This document shows, one piece after another, positions 42,594 through 51,548 of a stretch of DNA of 64,000 bases. The stretch is from Imperialibacter sp964351395 (GTDB lineage Bacteria > Bacteroidota > Bacteroidia > Cytophagales > Cyclobacteriaceae). The stretch is taken from the NCBI GenBank assembly GCA_964351395.1, contig CAYGOF010000022.1:1-64000 (forward strand), read 5' to 3'. The position numbers were made by a program, and so were the translations under genes. Every line of letters begins with the position of its first letter. Position 1 is the stretch's first letter. The notes under the pieces were generated by a model. It was not told where the DNA came from. It did not search any database and worked only from the letters and a program-made list of their open reading frames with translations.

Positions 42594-42648
42594 CTACCAA
42601 AGTAGCCTCAATACTAAAGTAGTGAAAGTAAAAACACTACTTTGGTAG
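42594..42648. promoter_or_regulatory. nested palindromic operator or hairpin between luxR-like gene and neighbour
   Basis: CTACCAAAGTAG (42594-42605) and CTACTTTGGTAG (42637-42648) are perfect 12-bp complements. Inside them AAAGTAGTG (42616-42624) and CACTACTTT (42635-42643) form a second 9-bp pair that shares bases with the first, so the two foldings exclude each other. The whole lies between divergent starts at 42554 and 42706. Confidence 0.55.
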
Positions 42649-42672
42649 TTAAAAGATCGGACCCCCGCCTAC

Positions 42673-42680
42673 TACATTTG
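42673..42680 (+). promoter_or_regulatory. Bacteroidota -7 promoter box
   Basis: TACATTTG matches the TAnnTTTG -7 consensus of Bacteroidota sigma factors and lies 25 nt before the ATG at 42706. No well spaced TTG -33 element was seen; the nearest TTTG is 28 nt upstream. Confidence 0.4.
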
Positions 42681-42705
42681 ATTCGTTCAACAAAAACGAA
42701 TCGCA

Positions 42706-43437
42706 ATGTCAAACTCAAATGATTTCTCAACAACAAACCCAGGCATAGGAAAGGCTTTGTCCGCTGGCTGGGAGACGATGAAAGCCAACTTCCTGTTCTT
42801 CTTTCTTATCATCATACTTCTTAGCTTGTTAGACTCAATAATGGAATTGGGTGGTCGTGGACTGACCGGTGAAGGTATTTTTGTTAAATCACTCTTTAGT
42901 CTCGACTTCCAGGGCGGCATTACACCGGGGATCATATTTGCCGAGTTTTTGGCGGTCGCTCACTTCTTTCTGATCATGCCAGTTTTCGACTATGGCGCAG
43001 ACCTGATTTTCGTACAAGGGGTAAGACGAAAAAAACTCGAGTTCAAAGATTTTATCAATGGCGTAAATAACTACCTCAACATCGTGCTCAATCACTTGCT
43101 CATTGTCGGCTTGGTAGGCATGGCAATGGTTGCTTTGATTATACCAGGAATCATTGTGGGCTGTAGACTGGCTTTCTCCTCCTACCTTGTGATGGACAAA
43201 GGCCTTGACCCCATCAGCGCTGTAGAAACCAGCTGGAAACTGACCAAGGGACATGGCTGGAAAATATTTGGTCTGGGTTTTCTTTCCATCTTTATCTTCT
43301 TTTTCGGGCTGCTCTTCTTCATTGTGGGCGTGCTACCTGCTGTGATTTGGATCAAAGCATCGTTCGCTACACTATATCAGTCGATACTCGATGAAAAGGG
43401 AGAAGATTTCTTTCCGGATAATGCCGAACTAGATTAG
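42706..43437 (+). CDS. polytopic membrane protein, unknown
   Basis: Protein of 243 residues with about five or six helices, starting with a conserved-looking N-terminus (GKALSAGWETMKANFLFFFL). LIIPGIIVGCRLAFSSYLVMDKGLDPISAVETSWKLTKGHGWKIF (about 145-190; central part AFSSYLVMDKG) is the layout of the DUF975/glycerophosphodiesterase-membrane-domain-like group that occurs widely without known function. Likely under control of the divergent LuxR regulator. Confidence 0.78.
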   Translation: MSNSNDFSTTNPGIGKALSAGWETMKANFLFFFLIIILLSLLDSIMELGGRGLTGEGIFVKSLFSLDFQGGITPGIIFAEFLAVAHFFLIMPVFDYGADLIFVQGVRRKKLEFKDFINGVNNYLNIVLNHLLIVGLVGMAMVALIIPGIIVGCRLAFSSYLVMDKGLDPISAVETSWKLTKGHGWKIFGLGFLSIFIFFFGLLFFIVGVLPAVIWIKASFATLYQSILDEKGEDFFPDNAELD

Positions 43438-43599
43438 GGTTTGGGTCAGGCGGTTCACAGATTTGGCTGCCTGACTAGCCTTTTTTGAAGGATAAGGTGA
43501 TGTCTTAATGGCAAATCATGACTGGAAAAGGAAGCTACAAGCTTCAATACAAAAAGCCACAAGTTACTCTTCGGTAAACTTGCGGCATGGGGGTCTTCT

Positions 43600-43709
43600 T
43601 GCAGTTCCTTTGATTGGCTCAGATAGTTATTCTTTAAGCCACTTGAATACGAGTTAAAAGCCAAGCCGAAGGGGTAATAGTCATCTGCCAGCGACAATTT
43701 AAAGCTCAA
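43600..43709 (-). pseudogene. RHS-repeat-associated core fragment
   Basis: On the minus strand a short frame reads DDYYPFGLAFNSYSSGL and KNNYLSQSKELQ, the conserved start of RHS-repeat-associated core domains (DYYPFG ... N.YLY.GKELQ). Only about 35 residues remain before unrelated sequence follows, and no start or RHS repeats are left. It sits in the convergent gap beside the OmpA-like gene, probably a relic of a toxin or adhesin gene. Confidence 0.55.
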
Positions 43710-45274
43710 TTCTCCAGCACCTTAAACTCCACCCTCCTGTTCGTTTGCCTATTTTCTGCTGACGTATTAGGTACTTCCGGCTGGCTCTCCCCATAGCCCA
43801 GTGCAGTAATACGGCCAGCGTCAATACCATTATCAACCACGTACTGCCGGACGGCCTCTGCCCTGCCCTGCGATAAGTTTTTGTTGTAGTCGTCGCTTCC
43901 AACGTCATCCGTATGGCCGCCGATTTCGATAGTGATACTGGGGTTCTCGTTCATAAAGTCCACTACCTTATCGAGTTCTTCGAATGACTCGGGGCGCAAG
44001 ATGCTTTTATTGGTATCGAAGAAAACATTCTCTAACCTCACTTTGGTACCTACCTCAATGGGCTCCAGGTAAAACGGCTTGTCATAGTACTTTTCCAGCC
44101 CGTCGTAGGCCACCGCGATTTCATCATTTGCTGAAAGAAAGCCCTCGGCTTTCACTTCCAGCTTGTATTTCCCCTCGTGTGGAAGCTCTGTTTCATAGAA
44201 ACCATCTCCCTCACCGCTTTCCACAAAACCATCGTCTGATTGATCAGATGAATAGCCAATGACAGCTCCAGCGATAGGGCTTCTGTCTTTGCTTGACATT
44301 ACCACACCAGTCAGCATGATCACAGGTTCAGGTTCAGGCTCTGGTTCAGGCTCTGGTTTGGCAGGTACTAGTCCATAAATATCGAGGCTTCCGCCATCCT
44401 GTGATGTGTATGACCTGGTAGTGAAGGCATTTTGCCCATCGCCACTAATCGCAAAGTAAGCGTCGAAGCCCTTCGTGTTTACTGGTGCACCAAGATTCAC
44501 TGGCTTGGACCATTTCATCCAGGTGTCGTCGAGGCGTTTTGCCATATAAATGTCGGTGCTACCCAAGCCGCCGGGTCGGTTGCTAGCGAAATAAAGGGTC
44601 TTCCCATCAGCTGCCAGAAAAGGACCAAATTCATCGTACACTGTATTGATTCCTTCCGGCATTTTTACCGGCGCTGTCCATTTACCATTCTTATCGAAAC
44701 TGATATATAAATCACTGTATTTTCCTTTCACTCTTTCAGTAAAATACATGATGAGTACCTTGGCATCATTGGTCATAAAGCTGCCAGAAAACAACCCTTT
44801 GTTCATTTTGTCATAGTCGGGAATGTTCTGCTGAACGGGGTCCGACCAGCCATTGCCTGTTCTTCTAACGATGGAGAATCCAGGTTCATTTTTTCTTGCG
44901 CCACCATTGAGCATGAGGGTGTTACCATCGGTAGTAATGCCAAGCACCTTATTAAACTTGTGAATATTGAACGGAGCACCTGCATGCACAGATTGAGTCC
45001 AGTTGCCTTCCTCGTCCCTCACCGAATACCAAATATCCTGAGAGCCGTCTTCGCCATATGTATTTTCAGGGTGATTAGAAACCACCCAATACAGGGTTTT
45101 TCCATCTGGCGAAATAATGGGACCGGACTCGTGCTGTCCGGTATTGAGTTCCTTGCCTAGCTTCTCAAGATCAAATTTTGGGATTTCCCCCTCGTTTTGA
45201 GCGAGGCTCCAATGACTGAAGGAGATAAATAAAAACAATAAAATTATGCGCAACCAAGCTGCTGGTTTATTCAT
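43706..45274 (-). CDS. OmpA-family outer-membrane protein with PD40 repeats
   Basis: Protein of 522 residues with a signal peptide (MNKPAAWLRIILLFLFISFSHWSLA). Several PD40/WD40-like beta-propeller repeats follow (for example GPIISPDGKTLYWV and FGPFLAADGKTLYFASNRPGG). A Glu-Pro linker lies near 307-320, then a carboxypeptidase-regulatory-like domain (about 322-405) and a C-terminal OmpA domain (about 415-520; FFDTNKSILRPES, GHTDDVG, NRRVEF) that binds peptidoglycan. This architecture is typical of Bacteroidota, including gliding and secretion-related proteins. Confidence 0.92.
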   Translation of the reverse strand: MNKPAAWLRIILLFLFISFSHWSLAQNEGEIPKFDLEKLGKELNTGQHESGPIISPDGKTLYWVVSNHPENTYGEDGSQDIWYSVRDEEGNWTQSVHAGAPFNIHKFNKVLGITTDGNTLMLNGGARKNEPGFSIVRRTGNGWSDPVQQNIPDYDKMNKGLFSGSFMTNDAKVLIMYFTERVKGKYSDLYISFDKNGKWTAPVKMPEGINTVYDEFGPFLAADGKTLYFASNRPGGLGSTDIYMAKRLDDTWMKWSKPVNLGAPVNTKGFDAYFAISGDGQNAFTTRSYTSQDGGSLDIYGLVPAKPEPEPEPEPEPVIMLTGVVMSSKDRSPIAGAVIGYSSDQSDDGFVESGEGDGFYETELPHEGKYKLEVKAEGFLSANDEIAVAYDGLEKYYDKPFYLEPIEVGTKVRLENVFFDTNKSILRPESFEELDKVVDFMNENPSITIEIGGHTDDVGSDDYNKNLSQGRAEAVRQYVVDNGIDAGRITALGYGESQPEVPNTSAENRQTNRRVEFKVLEN

Positions 45275-45413
45275 GTGGCTCTCTTTTAAGCTGCAAATTA
45301 ATGATAGTGTGAGATTTAGCCAATCTCAGAGGTAATTTTGAAGGAGTTGGAGTCGTTTGCGATACCGGTCAAATCATGTGAAAATATTCCGAAATGCTTT
45401 CAGATAAAAAAAC

Positions 45414-45824
45414 TTACATCCAGTAGCCAAGCACAAGCCCCATCAAGGGGTAGGCGACCAGACAGTAACCAACCGACACAAGGTAAAAGCGGGTCGGGCG
45501 AGTTTCATATACAAAATTGATGGCCTGGGCGACGGCAACAAAGGCAGCAGCAAGAACACCCAATAGCATACCTTCAAATGCGCTCACGCCATTCTCTGCG
45601 TGAATGAGAATTGATAAAAGGAAAGCAGAACAAATACTCAAAAATAAGCTTGTGATAAAACCATATTTCCTGTCCCGAGCATTGATTCCCTCTTCACCAA
45701 GTCCAATGTCTTTTGCCCAGATATTTCCAAAGAACCCTCTGCTGAACCACAATACTTCTATGCCCTGCCCAACTATAACCGCCAAAAAAATGGCCGTGTA
45801 GTTTAATTCCGAGATAACGTTCAT
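45414..45824 (-). CDS. DUF1761 family membrane protein
   Basis: Protein of 136 residues with four hydrophobic helices. It shows the DUF1761 pattern: an N-terminal helix ending in VLWFSRGFFGNIWAKDIG and a last helix PLMGLVLGYWM. Function unknown. A second, diverged member lies at 52937. The family is frequent as single genes in Bacteroidota. Confidence 0.82.
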   Translation of the reverse strand: MNVISELNYTAIFLAVIVGQGIEVLWFSRGFFGNIWAKDIGLGEEGINARDRKYGFITSLFLSICSAFLLSILIHAENGVSAFEGMLLGVLAAAFVAVAQAINFVYETRPTRFYLVSVGYCLVAYPLMGLVLGYWM

Positions 45825-45904
45825 TTAGAGGTGTTTTTTATCAAAGGCAAATTTACACAAATAAACAGAACCACCTTATCTGGCGCATCCTCATACAACT
45901 ACTG

Positions 45905-47677
45905 TTATATGCCCCAGTTAACCAATTTATATCCTCTCGGCTTGGTTTTCCTCAACCGCTCCTTAATCTTAGGGAGATACATAGTGTTATAACGCAGCCT
46001 GCTGATATAATTCGGATTTTCCTGATCACCATTCCAGCAGTGCTCTGCCCTGTCGCCATAGTCTACCTCTCCACCATAATAAGGATTAGTAGTACTTTCA
46101 AGGAACTCCTCCGTCAGATACACTGCATTGTTCAAATAGTAGTTGTCCATGTCCCCGCAATAGATATGCACTTTGCCTTCCAACTTCTTGCCTATTTTAT
46201 CCCAATCTCGCTGCATGATATGGCTGAGGTCATAATTTTCCTTCCAGTAGCTAGCCACTTCCTTGTCAATCACACCTGTCATTTTATCCCAAATAGGTCT
46301 AGGATAACCATTCGCTCCAGTAGGAGAAAACACAGCTTGCCAAATATCCCACTGATCTCCCGAACGACTTTCTTTACCTCCTAATACAAGCTCCTTGTGG
46401 TTCGATTCCATGATGGTACTTTGAACATGACCCAAATAGTCTCTATGAGCTGGTCTTAGTGTTTTATTATAGTCCCCATCCAGGTAATAGGCATTTTCGT
46501 CTTCGTATAAATTAACCACAGTGTAGGCCCTGAAGTCGATCGGATCAGGACATGCTGCAAAGCAACCATTGTACTCATCTGGATAAAAAACCTGAGCAGC
46601 AAGTGCCTCCCAGCCGCCCGTCGAGCCACCATATAAAAAGCGGCCCCATCCCTCACCAATTCCTCTGAACTGCTCTTCTATATAGGGAATAAGCTCATAA
46701 GTTATGGCATCTCCATAAGGCCCCAAATTGGCCGAATTTACTGCATAAGAGTCGTCGTAATAAGGGTTCTGATGTTGAATTTCGATGGCAATGTACCTTG
46801 GAAACCTTGGACCAGTCCATTGCTTGTAAAGACCATAAGCCTCCTCTTGCACAATTTTATTGTAGCCTTCAATTTGAAACCTTGCGCTATAATCCGGTTT
46901 TAGGTTGGGGTCTGGAGGCGTTTCACTGAATCCACCAAAGGTATACGGAAAATGGCCATGAAATATCATCAAAGGATATTTAGCTTCCGTCTGCTTGTCC
47001 CAGTCGTGTGGTAGTAAAATATTCGCCCCGAGGTACATGGGTCTGCCCCAAAACTCCGAAAGGAGCTTGCTCTCAATCTTCACATGCTTGATAAATTTCG
47101 TGTCAACTGGATCTGGGATAGGAGGTATTTCGTTGGTTAGCACAATTTTGAAGTTGCCCCCAGCTGCAGGATTGATGGTGACTTTCTGAGGTGTGCTAAA
47201 TAAGTTTTTCGGTGATGAATGCCATTGCTGACCTTCTCCCTGATCCATATGCAGTTTGACGGTGTGCCCATTGGCCAAATTGAATGTGGTGTATTTATTG
47301 AGAAAGCCCTGGATATAATAGTCGCCAGCAGGAATGTCCTTGATAGATTTCAAGGGATACCCAAAAATGGTAGAATCGATCACGATTTCTTGTCCAGATT
47401 GCATTTGCTCCACGGTGACTCCAAAAATCATCTGAGAAGCTGGTCCGTCAGAAATCTGAAACCTTGGCTCAGGGTCGTTGGTCTTGGCAATCATCAGCAA
47501 TAACCTGCCATCATAGGGTCCGTCTACAAACTTCTTGTCAATAGAAATCCCAAAATTAAGGACAGGTTTAGGAGGCTTTGTCGCTGGTTCTTCTGTCTTA
47601 GAACAACTCAAGAAGAAAAAGGATGAAAGACATAAAAGAATAAAACTCGATCGATTCAGGAGGCGCTTCAATTGCAT
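45905..47677 (-). CDS. lipoprotein esterase-like protein
   Basis: Protein of 590 residues from the start at 47677 (MQLKRLLNRSSFILLCLSS); the signal ends at a lipobox Cys in FFLSCSK. The first 200 residues are beta-rich. A putative esterase (alpha/beta) domain follows with the nucleophile motif GRFLYGGSTGGWEALA near 355-370, and later VHIYCGDMDNYYLN and AEHCWNG which may hold the acid and His. The enzyme is probably anchored in the cell envelope; substrate unknown. Confidence 0.8.
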   Translation of the reverse strand: MQLKRLLNRSSFILLCLSSFFFLSCSKTEEPATKPPKPVLNFGISIDKKFVDGPYDGRLLLMIAKTNDPEPRFQISDGPASQMIFGVTVEQMQSGQEIVIDSTIFGYPLKSIKDIPAGDYYIQGFLNKYTTFNLANGHTVKLHMDQGEGQQWHSSPKNLFSTPQKVTINPAAGGNFKIVLTNEIPPIPDPVDTKFIKHVKIESKLLSEFWGRPMYLGANILLPHDWDKQTEAKYPLMIFHGHFPYTFGGFSETPPDPNLKPDYSARFQIEGYNKIVQEEAYGLYKQWTGPRFPRYIAIEIQHQNPYYDDSYAVNSANLGPYGDAITYELIPYIEEQFRGIGEGWGRFLYGGSTGGWEALAAQVFYPDEYNGCFAACPDPIDFRAYTVVNLYEDENAYYLDGDYNKTLRPAHRDYLGHVQSTIMESNHKELVLGGKESRSGDQWDIWQAVFSPTGANGYPRPIWDKMTGVIDKEVASYWKENYDLSHIMQRDWDKIGKKLEGKVHIYCGDMDNYYLNNAVYLTEEFLESTTNPYYGGEVDYGDRAEHCWNGDQENPNYISRLRYNTMYLPKIKERLRKTKPRGYKLVNWGI

Positions 47678-47947
47678 ACGGTTAAGGTTTCTTAGAAGGA
47701 ATGTAGCCCTAAAAATGGAAAGGTGCAAAGGGCTTTTGATAAGCGACAAACAAGCAGTAAAAAAATCCGGGATTGCGAATCACTTTATCCTTACGTGATC
47801 GGTATTATTTTTATTTATTCGGTATTAATAAGACGCAAGCACAAATAATTGATGAAAACAAACACTCAATGAAGATAAACCCATTGAAATGAGTGAATTT
47901 TAAAGGCATTTAAATGCGCAATGGCCAAATACGTAGTTGAAAGGCTT

Positions 47948-49045
47948 TTATCCTATTTCAATCACTACGTTATCTGTCGTTGGATGACCCACACAGCAGA
48001 GCACAAAACCTTCGCTTTTTTCGGATGCAGAAAGCCCGTCATCCTCGTCCATCGCTACTTCCCCAGAAACTAATTTACCGCGACAGGCAGTACATAAGCC
48101 GCTTTGGCAAGAATAAGGCATATCAATATCCAGACTCAAGCCAGTTTCCAGAATAGACTTACCCGAAGGCACATTGAACGAATGCTCCTCACCATTAAGA
48201 ATGATCTTTACTGGTGTGCCTTGTCCTGCGGTATCAACAATTTCACCTGGTGAGGTGACTCCGGCAGTAAAACTTTCTCTCTTCACGGTTTCTGCTTCCA
48301 CGCCCAGTTTATCCAGCCCTTCCACTACAATGTCCATCATTGGCGCTGGGCCACAGGTGAAGAATTCAGCCTCTTTGAAAGATGGCCCTGGAAGCGCTTT
48401 TAAAATTTCTGCCAATTTATCGGTTGTCAACAACCCTTCATGGCTTGCAAAACCTGCTGTCGGCTTCTCTAACACATGAACTACCTTCAGTCTATCTCCA
48501 TATTCACTCATCATTTCCTCAAGCTCAGCCTTAAAAATGATGGACTCCAAATCCCGGTTACAATAAATTAATGAAATTGTGGATTGAGTTTCTTTGAACA
48601 ATACCGATTTTGCTATGGACATAAGAGGCGTAATGCCGCTGCCACCACCAAATAAGACAAGGTGCCTTGACTGCTGCTCGCCGATAGGCGTAGTGAATTG
48701 CCCCATTGGCTCCATTACCTCTATCTCATCCCCTGCTTTGGTTACCTTGTTAACAAAAGTTGACATCCTTCCACCTTCTACTTGCTTGATCGTCACGGCC
48801 GGAAGCTCCTCCATAAATGGACTGCTACACAAAGAATAAGCCCTTCTGATTTTCTTTCCGTCGATGGTGAGAATCAAAGTAATGAATTGACCTGCCTGAT
48901 AGCTTAATCCTCCAGCTGGTTGCTCGAAAACCAGGCTAACAGCCTCTTTTGTCTCTTGTCGCACCTCATGCACCTTAAGCTTCAGGTATCGGCTATCTTT
49001 TTTCTCTTCTTTCTTAGATGATTTCTTAAAAAAACTGAACGCCAT
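47948..49045 (-). CDS. ferredoxin-NADP reductase-like protein with C-terminal 2Fe-2S domain
   Basis: Protein of 365 residues when started at 49045 (MAFSFFKKSSKKEEKKDSR); the longer frame adds hydrophobic residues of doubtful origin. An FAD domain (GQFITLILTIDGKKIRRAYSLCSSP, key RAYSLCSSP), an NAD(P) domain (HLVLFGGGSGITPLMSIAKS; CGPAPMMD) and a plant-type ferredoxin domain (about 280-365) with cysteines in YSCQSGLCTACRG and LCCVG follow in order. This is the layout of PaaE/HmpB-type electron-transfer subunits. No partner oxygenase is adjacent. Confidence 0.9.
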   Translation of the reverse strand: MAFSFFKKSSKKEEKKDSRYLKLKVHEVRQETKEAVSLVFEQPAGGLSYQAGQFITLILTIDGKKIRRAYSLCSSPFMEELPAVTIKQVEGGRMSTFVNKVTKAGDEIEVMEPMGQFTTPIGEQQSRHLVLFGGGSGITPLMSIAKSVLFKETQSTISLIYCNRDLESIIFKAELEEMMSEYGDRLKVVHVLEKPTAGFASHEGLLTTDKLAEILKALPGPSFKEAEFFTCGPAPMMDIVVEGLDKLGVEAETVKRESFTAGVTSPGEIVDTAGQGTPVKIILNGEEHSFNVPSGKSILETGLSLDIDMPYSCQSGLCTACRGKLVSGEVAMDEDDGLSASEKSEGFVLCCVGHPTTDNVVIEIG

Positions 49046-49201
49046 GTCTATATAAGCTGATAAAACTAAAACAATAATGCAGAGGTATTGCACAGGTTGT
49101 GGCTGCAAAACTAATCCTAAAACCCTTCCCTAGCAATCAAAATAACGCTACTTTACTACCTGCTGATTTTTTCTTTACTACGACTTTAAACCATTACCAC
49201 C

Positions 49202-50824
49202 ATGAAACAAATTCCAATTGCGCTCATTGTTTTGCTTCTGGCACAAAGCTGTAGCTCTCCTGACAACACACCTACAGCCAATAAGTTCTCACAAGAGGTA
49301 GACAATATTTTTCTTGAGCTGACAACGGAAGGCTCACCTGGGTGCGCAGTGGCTGTTTTTAGAGGAAACGAGATCATTTTCCAAAAAGGATATGGCCTGG
49401 CAAACATTGAACAAAATACGCCTATCACCACGAGTACCGTTTTTGATATTGCCTCAGTTTCCAAGCAGTTCACAGCCTACGCGGCAGCCCAATTGATTGA
49501 GCAGGGAAAAATATCAACTGAAGATGACATCAAAGAATACTTTCCTGAGCTGGTTGATTTCCCCCACACCATTACCGTTGGTCACCTTATCCATCACACA
49601 AGTGGGCTTCGCGATTGGCCCCAGGCATTGGCCGTTGCTGGCTGGAGCATGGAAGATGAGCTTACCTTTGAACAGATTCTTAGAATGGCCTGGGCTCAAA
49701 AAGACCTTAATTATGAGCCAGGAGAGGAATATTCTTATACCAATACTGGCTATGTTTTACTCGCTGAATTAGTGAGCAGGGTAGCCGGAGAACCTTTTCA
49801 TGAACATATCAATAAAGTGGTCTACCAGCCGCTTGGTATGGCCAATAGTACCTTCAATGACAATATTCACAATATCATCAACGAACGGGCGCCAAGCTAT
49901 TATAAGAATGACTCCGGCGGCTTCATTAACTATGCCAATACCACTACAGCCATGGGATCATCCAGCATGTTTTCCACTGCCGAAGACCTGGCAAAATGGC
50001 TCATGTTTTTGTCGAAAAATAAAGAAAATGACCCGGTTGTTGCCAGGGTCCATCAAGCAGGCGTGCTTAATAATGGCGATACCATCGAATATGCCTATGG
50101 TATCTGGTATGAGGAATCTGGTGGCTTAGCTGCTATCAGCCATACCGGTTCATGGGCAGGGTATCGGGCAATTACGATGCGTTTTCCCACTGAAGATTTC
50201 GGCCTTGTCATTCTCAGCAACCTGGGCGACTTCGACCGATATGCGTACGCAACGAAACTAGCCAAGGTCTTTCTTGGCGATGCTTACTCCCTCCCAGAAA
50301 GTCCAGATGATACTAAAACGGCTCCTGCTAAATGGCTCGATATTGCTGGTGTTTATACGACTACACCTACCCGCATCTATCAATTCAAAGAAGAAAACGG
50401 TAAGTTAATGCTAACAATCGATGGAGCTTTCACTTCTCAGGTGGGCATCGACTCAACAGGAGCGTTTTTTGCTACTGCCGGGCCCAACAACATCAACCGC
50501 GAGGGAAACGACCTCTCCATTAACAGACAAATCCTCAAGAAAATATCCAACACAACGCTTGCAGCTAACAACTACGAAGGGACTTATTATAGCGATGAGC
50601 TTGAAATGATATACAAAGTAATCGAAAAAGATGGACAGCTTTACGCCAACAGCCTAAGACACGGACCTATTGCCCTAGACCCTGTCGCCGGCCACCTATT
50701 TGCAGGAAGTGAATGGTATCTTGGGCAGGTACTTTTCACAGGCCAGGGAGATAACATTTCCGGCTTCCAAGTATTTGGCGGTAGAATCAGGCGGTTGAAT
50801 TTCAGGAAAATCACATCATGGTAA
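49202..50824 (+). CDS. class C beta-lactamase-like serine hydrolase lipoprotein
   Basis: Protein of 540 residues with a lipoprotein signal (MKQIPIALIVLLLAQSC, Cys17). The active site is Ser85-Val-Ser-Lys88 in FDIASVSKQFTAYA; Tyr-x-Asn is in EEYSYTNTGYVLL and a third motif in AISHTGSWAG. A beta-rich C-terminal domain follows (about 365-540). Typical of D-aminopeptidase/esterase-like members rather than true beta-lactamases. It overlaps the Nudix gene by 7 nt, so the two are co-translated. Confidence 0.9.
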   Translation: MKQIPIALIVLLLAQSCSSPDNTPTANKFSQEVDNIFLELTTEGSPGCAVAVFRGNEIIFQKGYGLANIEQNTPITTSTVFDIASVSKQFTAYAAAQLIEQGKISTEDDIKEYFPELVDFPHTITVGHLIHHTSGLRDWPQALAVAGWSMEDELTFEQILRMAWAQKDLNYEPGEEYSYTNTGYVLLAELVSRVAGEPFHEHINKVVYQPLGMANSTFNDNIHNIINERAPSYYKNDSGGFINYANTTTAMGSSSMFSTAEDLAKWLMFLSKNKENDPVVARVHQAGVLNNGDTIEYAYGIWYEESGGLAAISHTGSWAGYRAITMRFPTEDFGLVILSNLGDFDRYAYATKLAKVFLGDAYSLPESPDDTKTAPAKWLDIAGVYTTTPTRIYQFKEENGKLMLTIDGAFTSQVGIDSTGAFFATAGPNNINREGNDLSINRQILKKISNTTLAANNYEGTYYSDELEMIYKVIEKDGQLYANSLRHGPIALDPVAGHLFAGSEWYLGQVLFTGQGDNISGFQVFGGRIRRLNFRKITSW

Positions 50825-51447
50825 ACAGCGAAAAAATATTCAGTGCTCTCCTCAGGGTCAAAGCACTTTCTCAGATTGGCATCAATTTCAAAAACTCCGA
50901 GTACGACCTGGAACGCTATCAGGAAATCAGTTCGATCACAGATACATTGCTATCAGATGTCTCGGACCTTCCGATTGAAAAAATAAAAAACCTTCATGCT
51001 AGCGAAGACTCCTACATAACGCCAAAGGTGGATGTCAGAACATTGGTTTTGAAAAATGGTGAGTTACTAATGATCAAGGAAAAAGCGGATGGCCTTTGGG
51101 CACTACCCGGCGGCTGGGCAGATGTGGGCTATACCCCTTCCGCCGTGGCCGTAAAGGAGGTTAGGGAAGAAACAGGACTGGAGGTCCGAATCGAGAAGCT
51201 TTTGGCAGTTTTTGACAATTCCCTCCACAACCATCCACCCTCGCCATTTTACGTCTATAAACTATTCTTTTCAGGTGTAATTGTTGGCGGTTCATTTGAT
51301 TTGAAGGGCCACGAATCGTTAGACGTTGGCTTCTTTTCGCCCAACAATCTGCCTCCGCTATCGGAGGAACGTAATACCTTACTGGAAATTAAAGCACTCA
51401 TGCAATTGCTGCTGGAGAAAAACGTTGGTGAATCCTTGTTTGATTGA
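50818..51447 (+). CDS. Nudix hydrolase
   Basis: Protein of 209 residues. An N-terminal helical domain (about 5-65) of the Nudix_N type precedes the Nudix fold. The Nudix box is visible at about 98-122, with the pieces LPGGWADVGYTPSAVAVKE and REETGLEV. Members hydrolyse nucleoside diphosphates linked to another group, such as ADP-ribose. Its start lies inside the preceding serine hydrolase gene. Confidence 0.9.
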   Translation: MVNSEKIFSALLRVKALSQIGINFKNSEYDLERYQEISSITDTLLSDVSDLPIEKIKNLHASEDSYITPKVDVRTLVLKNGELLMIKEKADGLWALPGGWADVGYTPSAVAVKEVREETGLEVRIEKLLAVFDNSLHNHPPSPFYVYKLFFSGVIVGGSFDLKGHESLDVGFFSPNNLPPLSEERNTLLEIKALMQLLLEKNVGESLFD

Positions 51448-51548
51448 TCTTGGGAAACAACAACAGCGATAAAGCTTCTTCTTATTGATGAATTATTGTT
51501 TTACATTAAAGAATAAAAACTGTCACTGAATCCAGCTTTCAACGACTA

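Noticed and set aside
43455..43600. Continuation of the RHS fragment as a real 84-residue gene
   Set aside because: Beyond the RHS core residues the frame is compositionally random and the start overlaps the OmpA gene stop.
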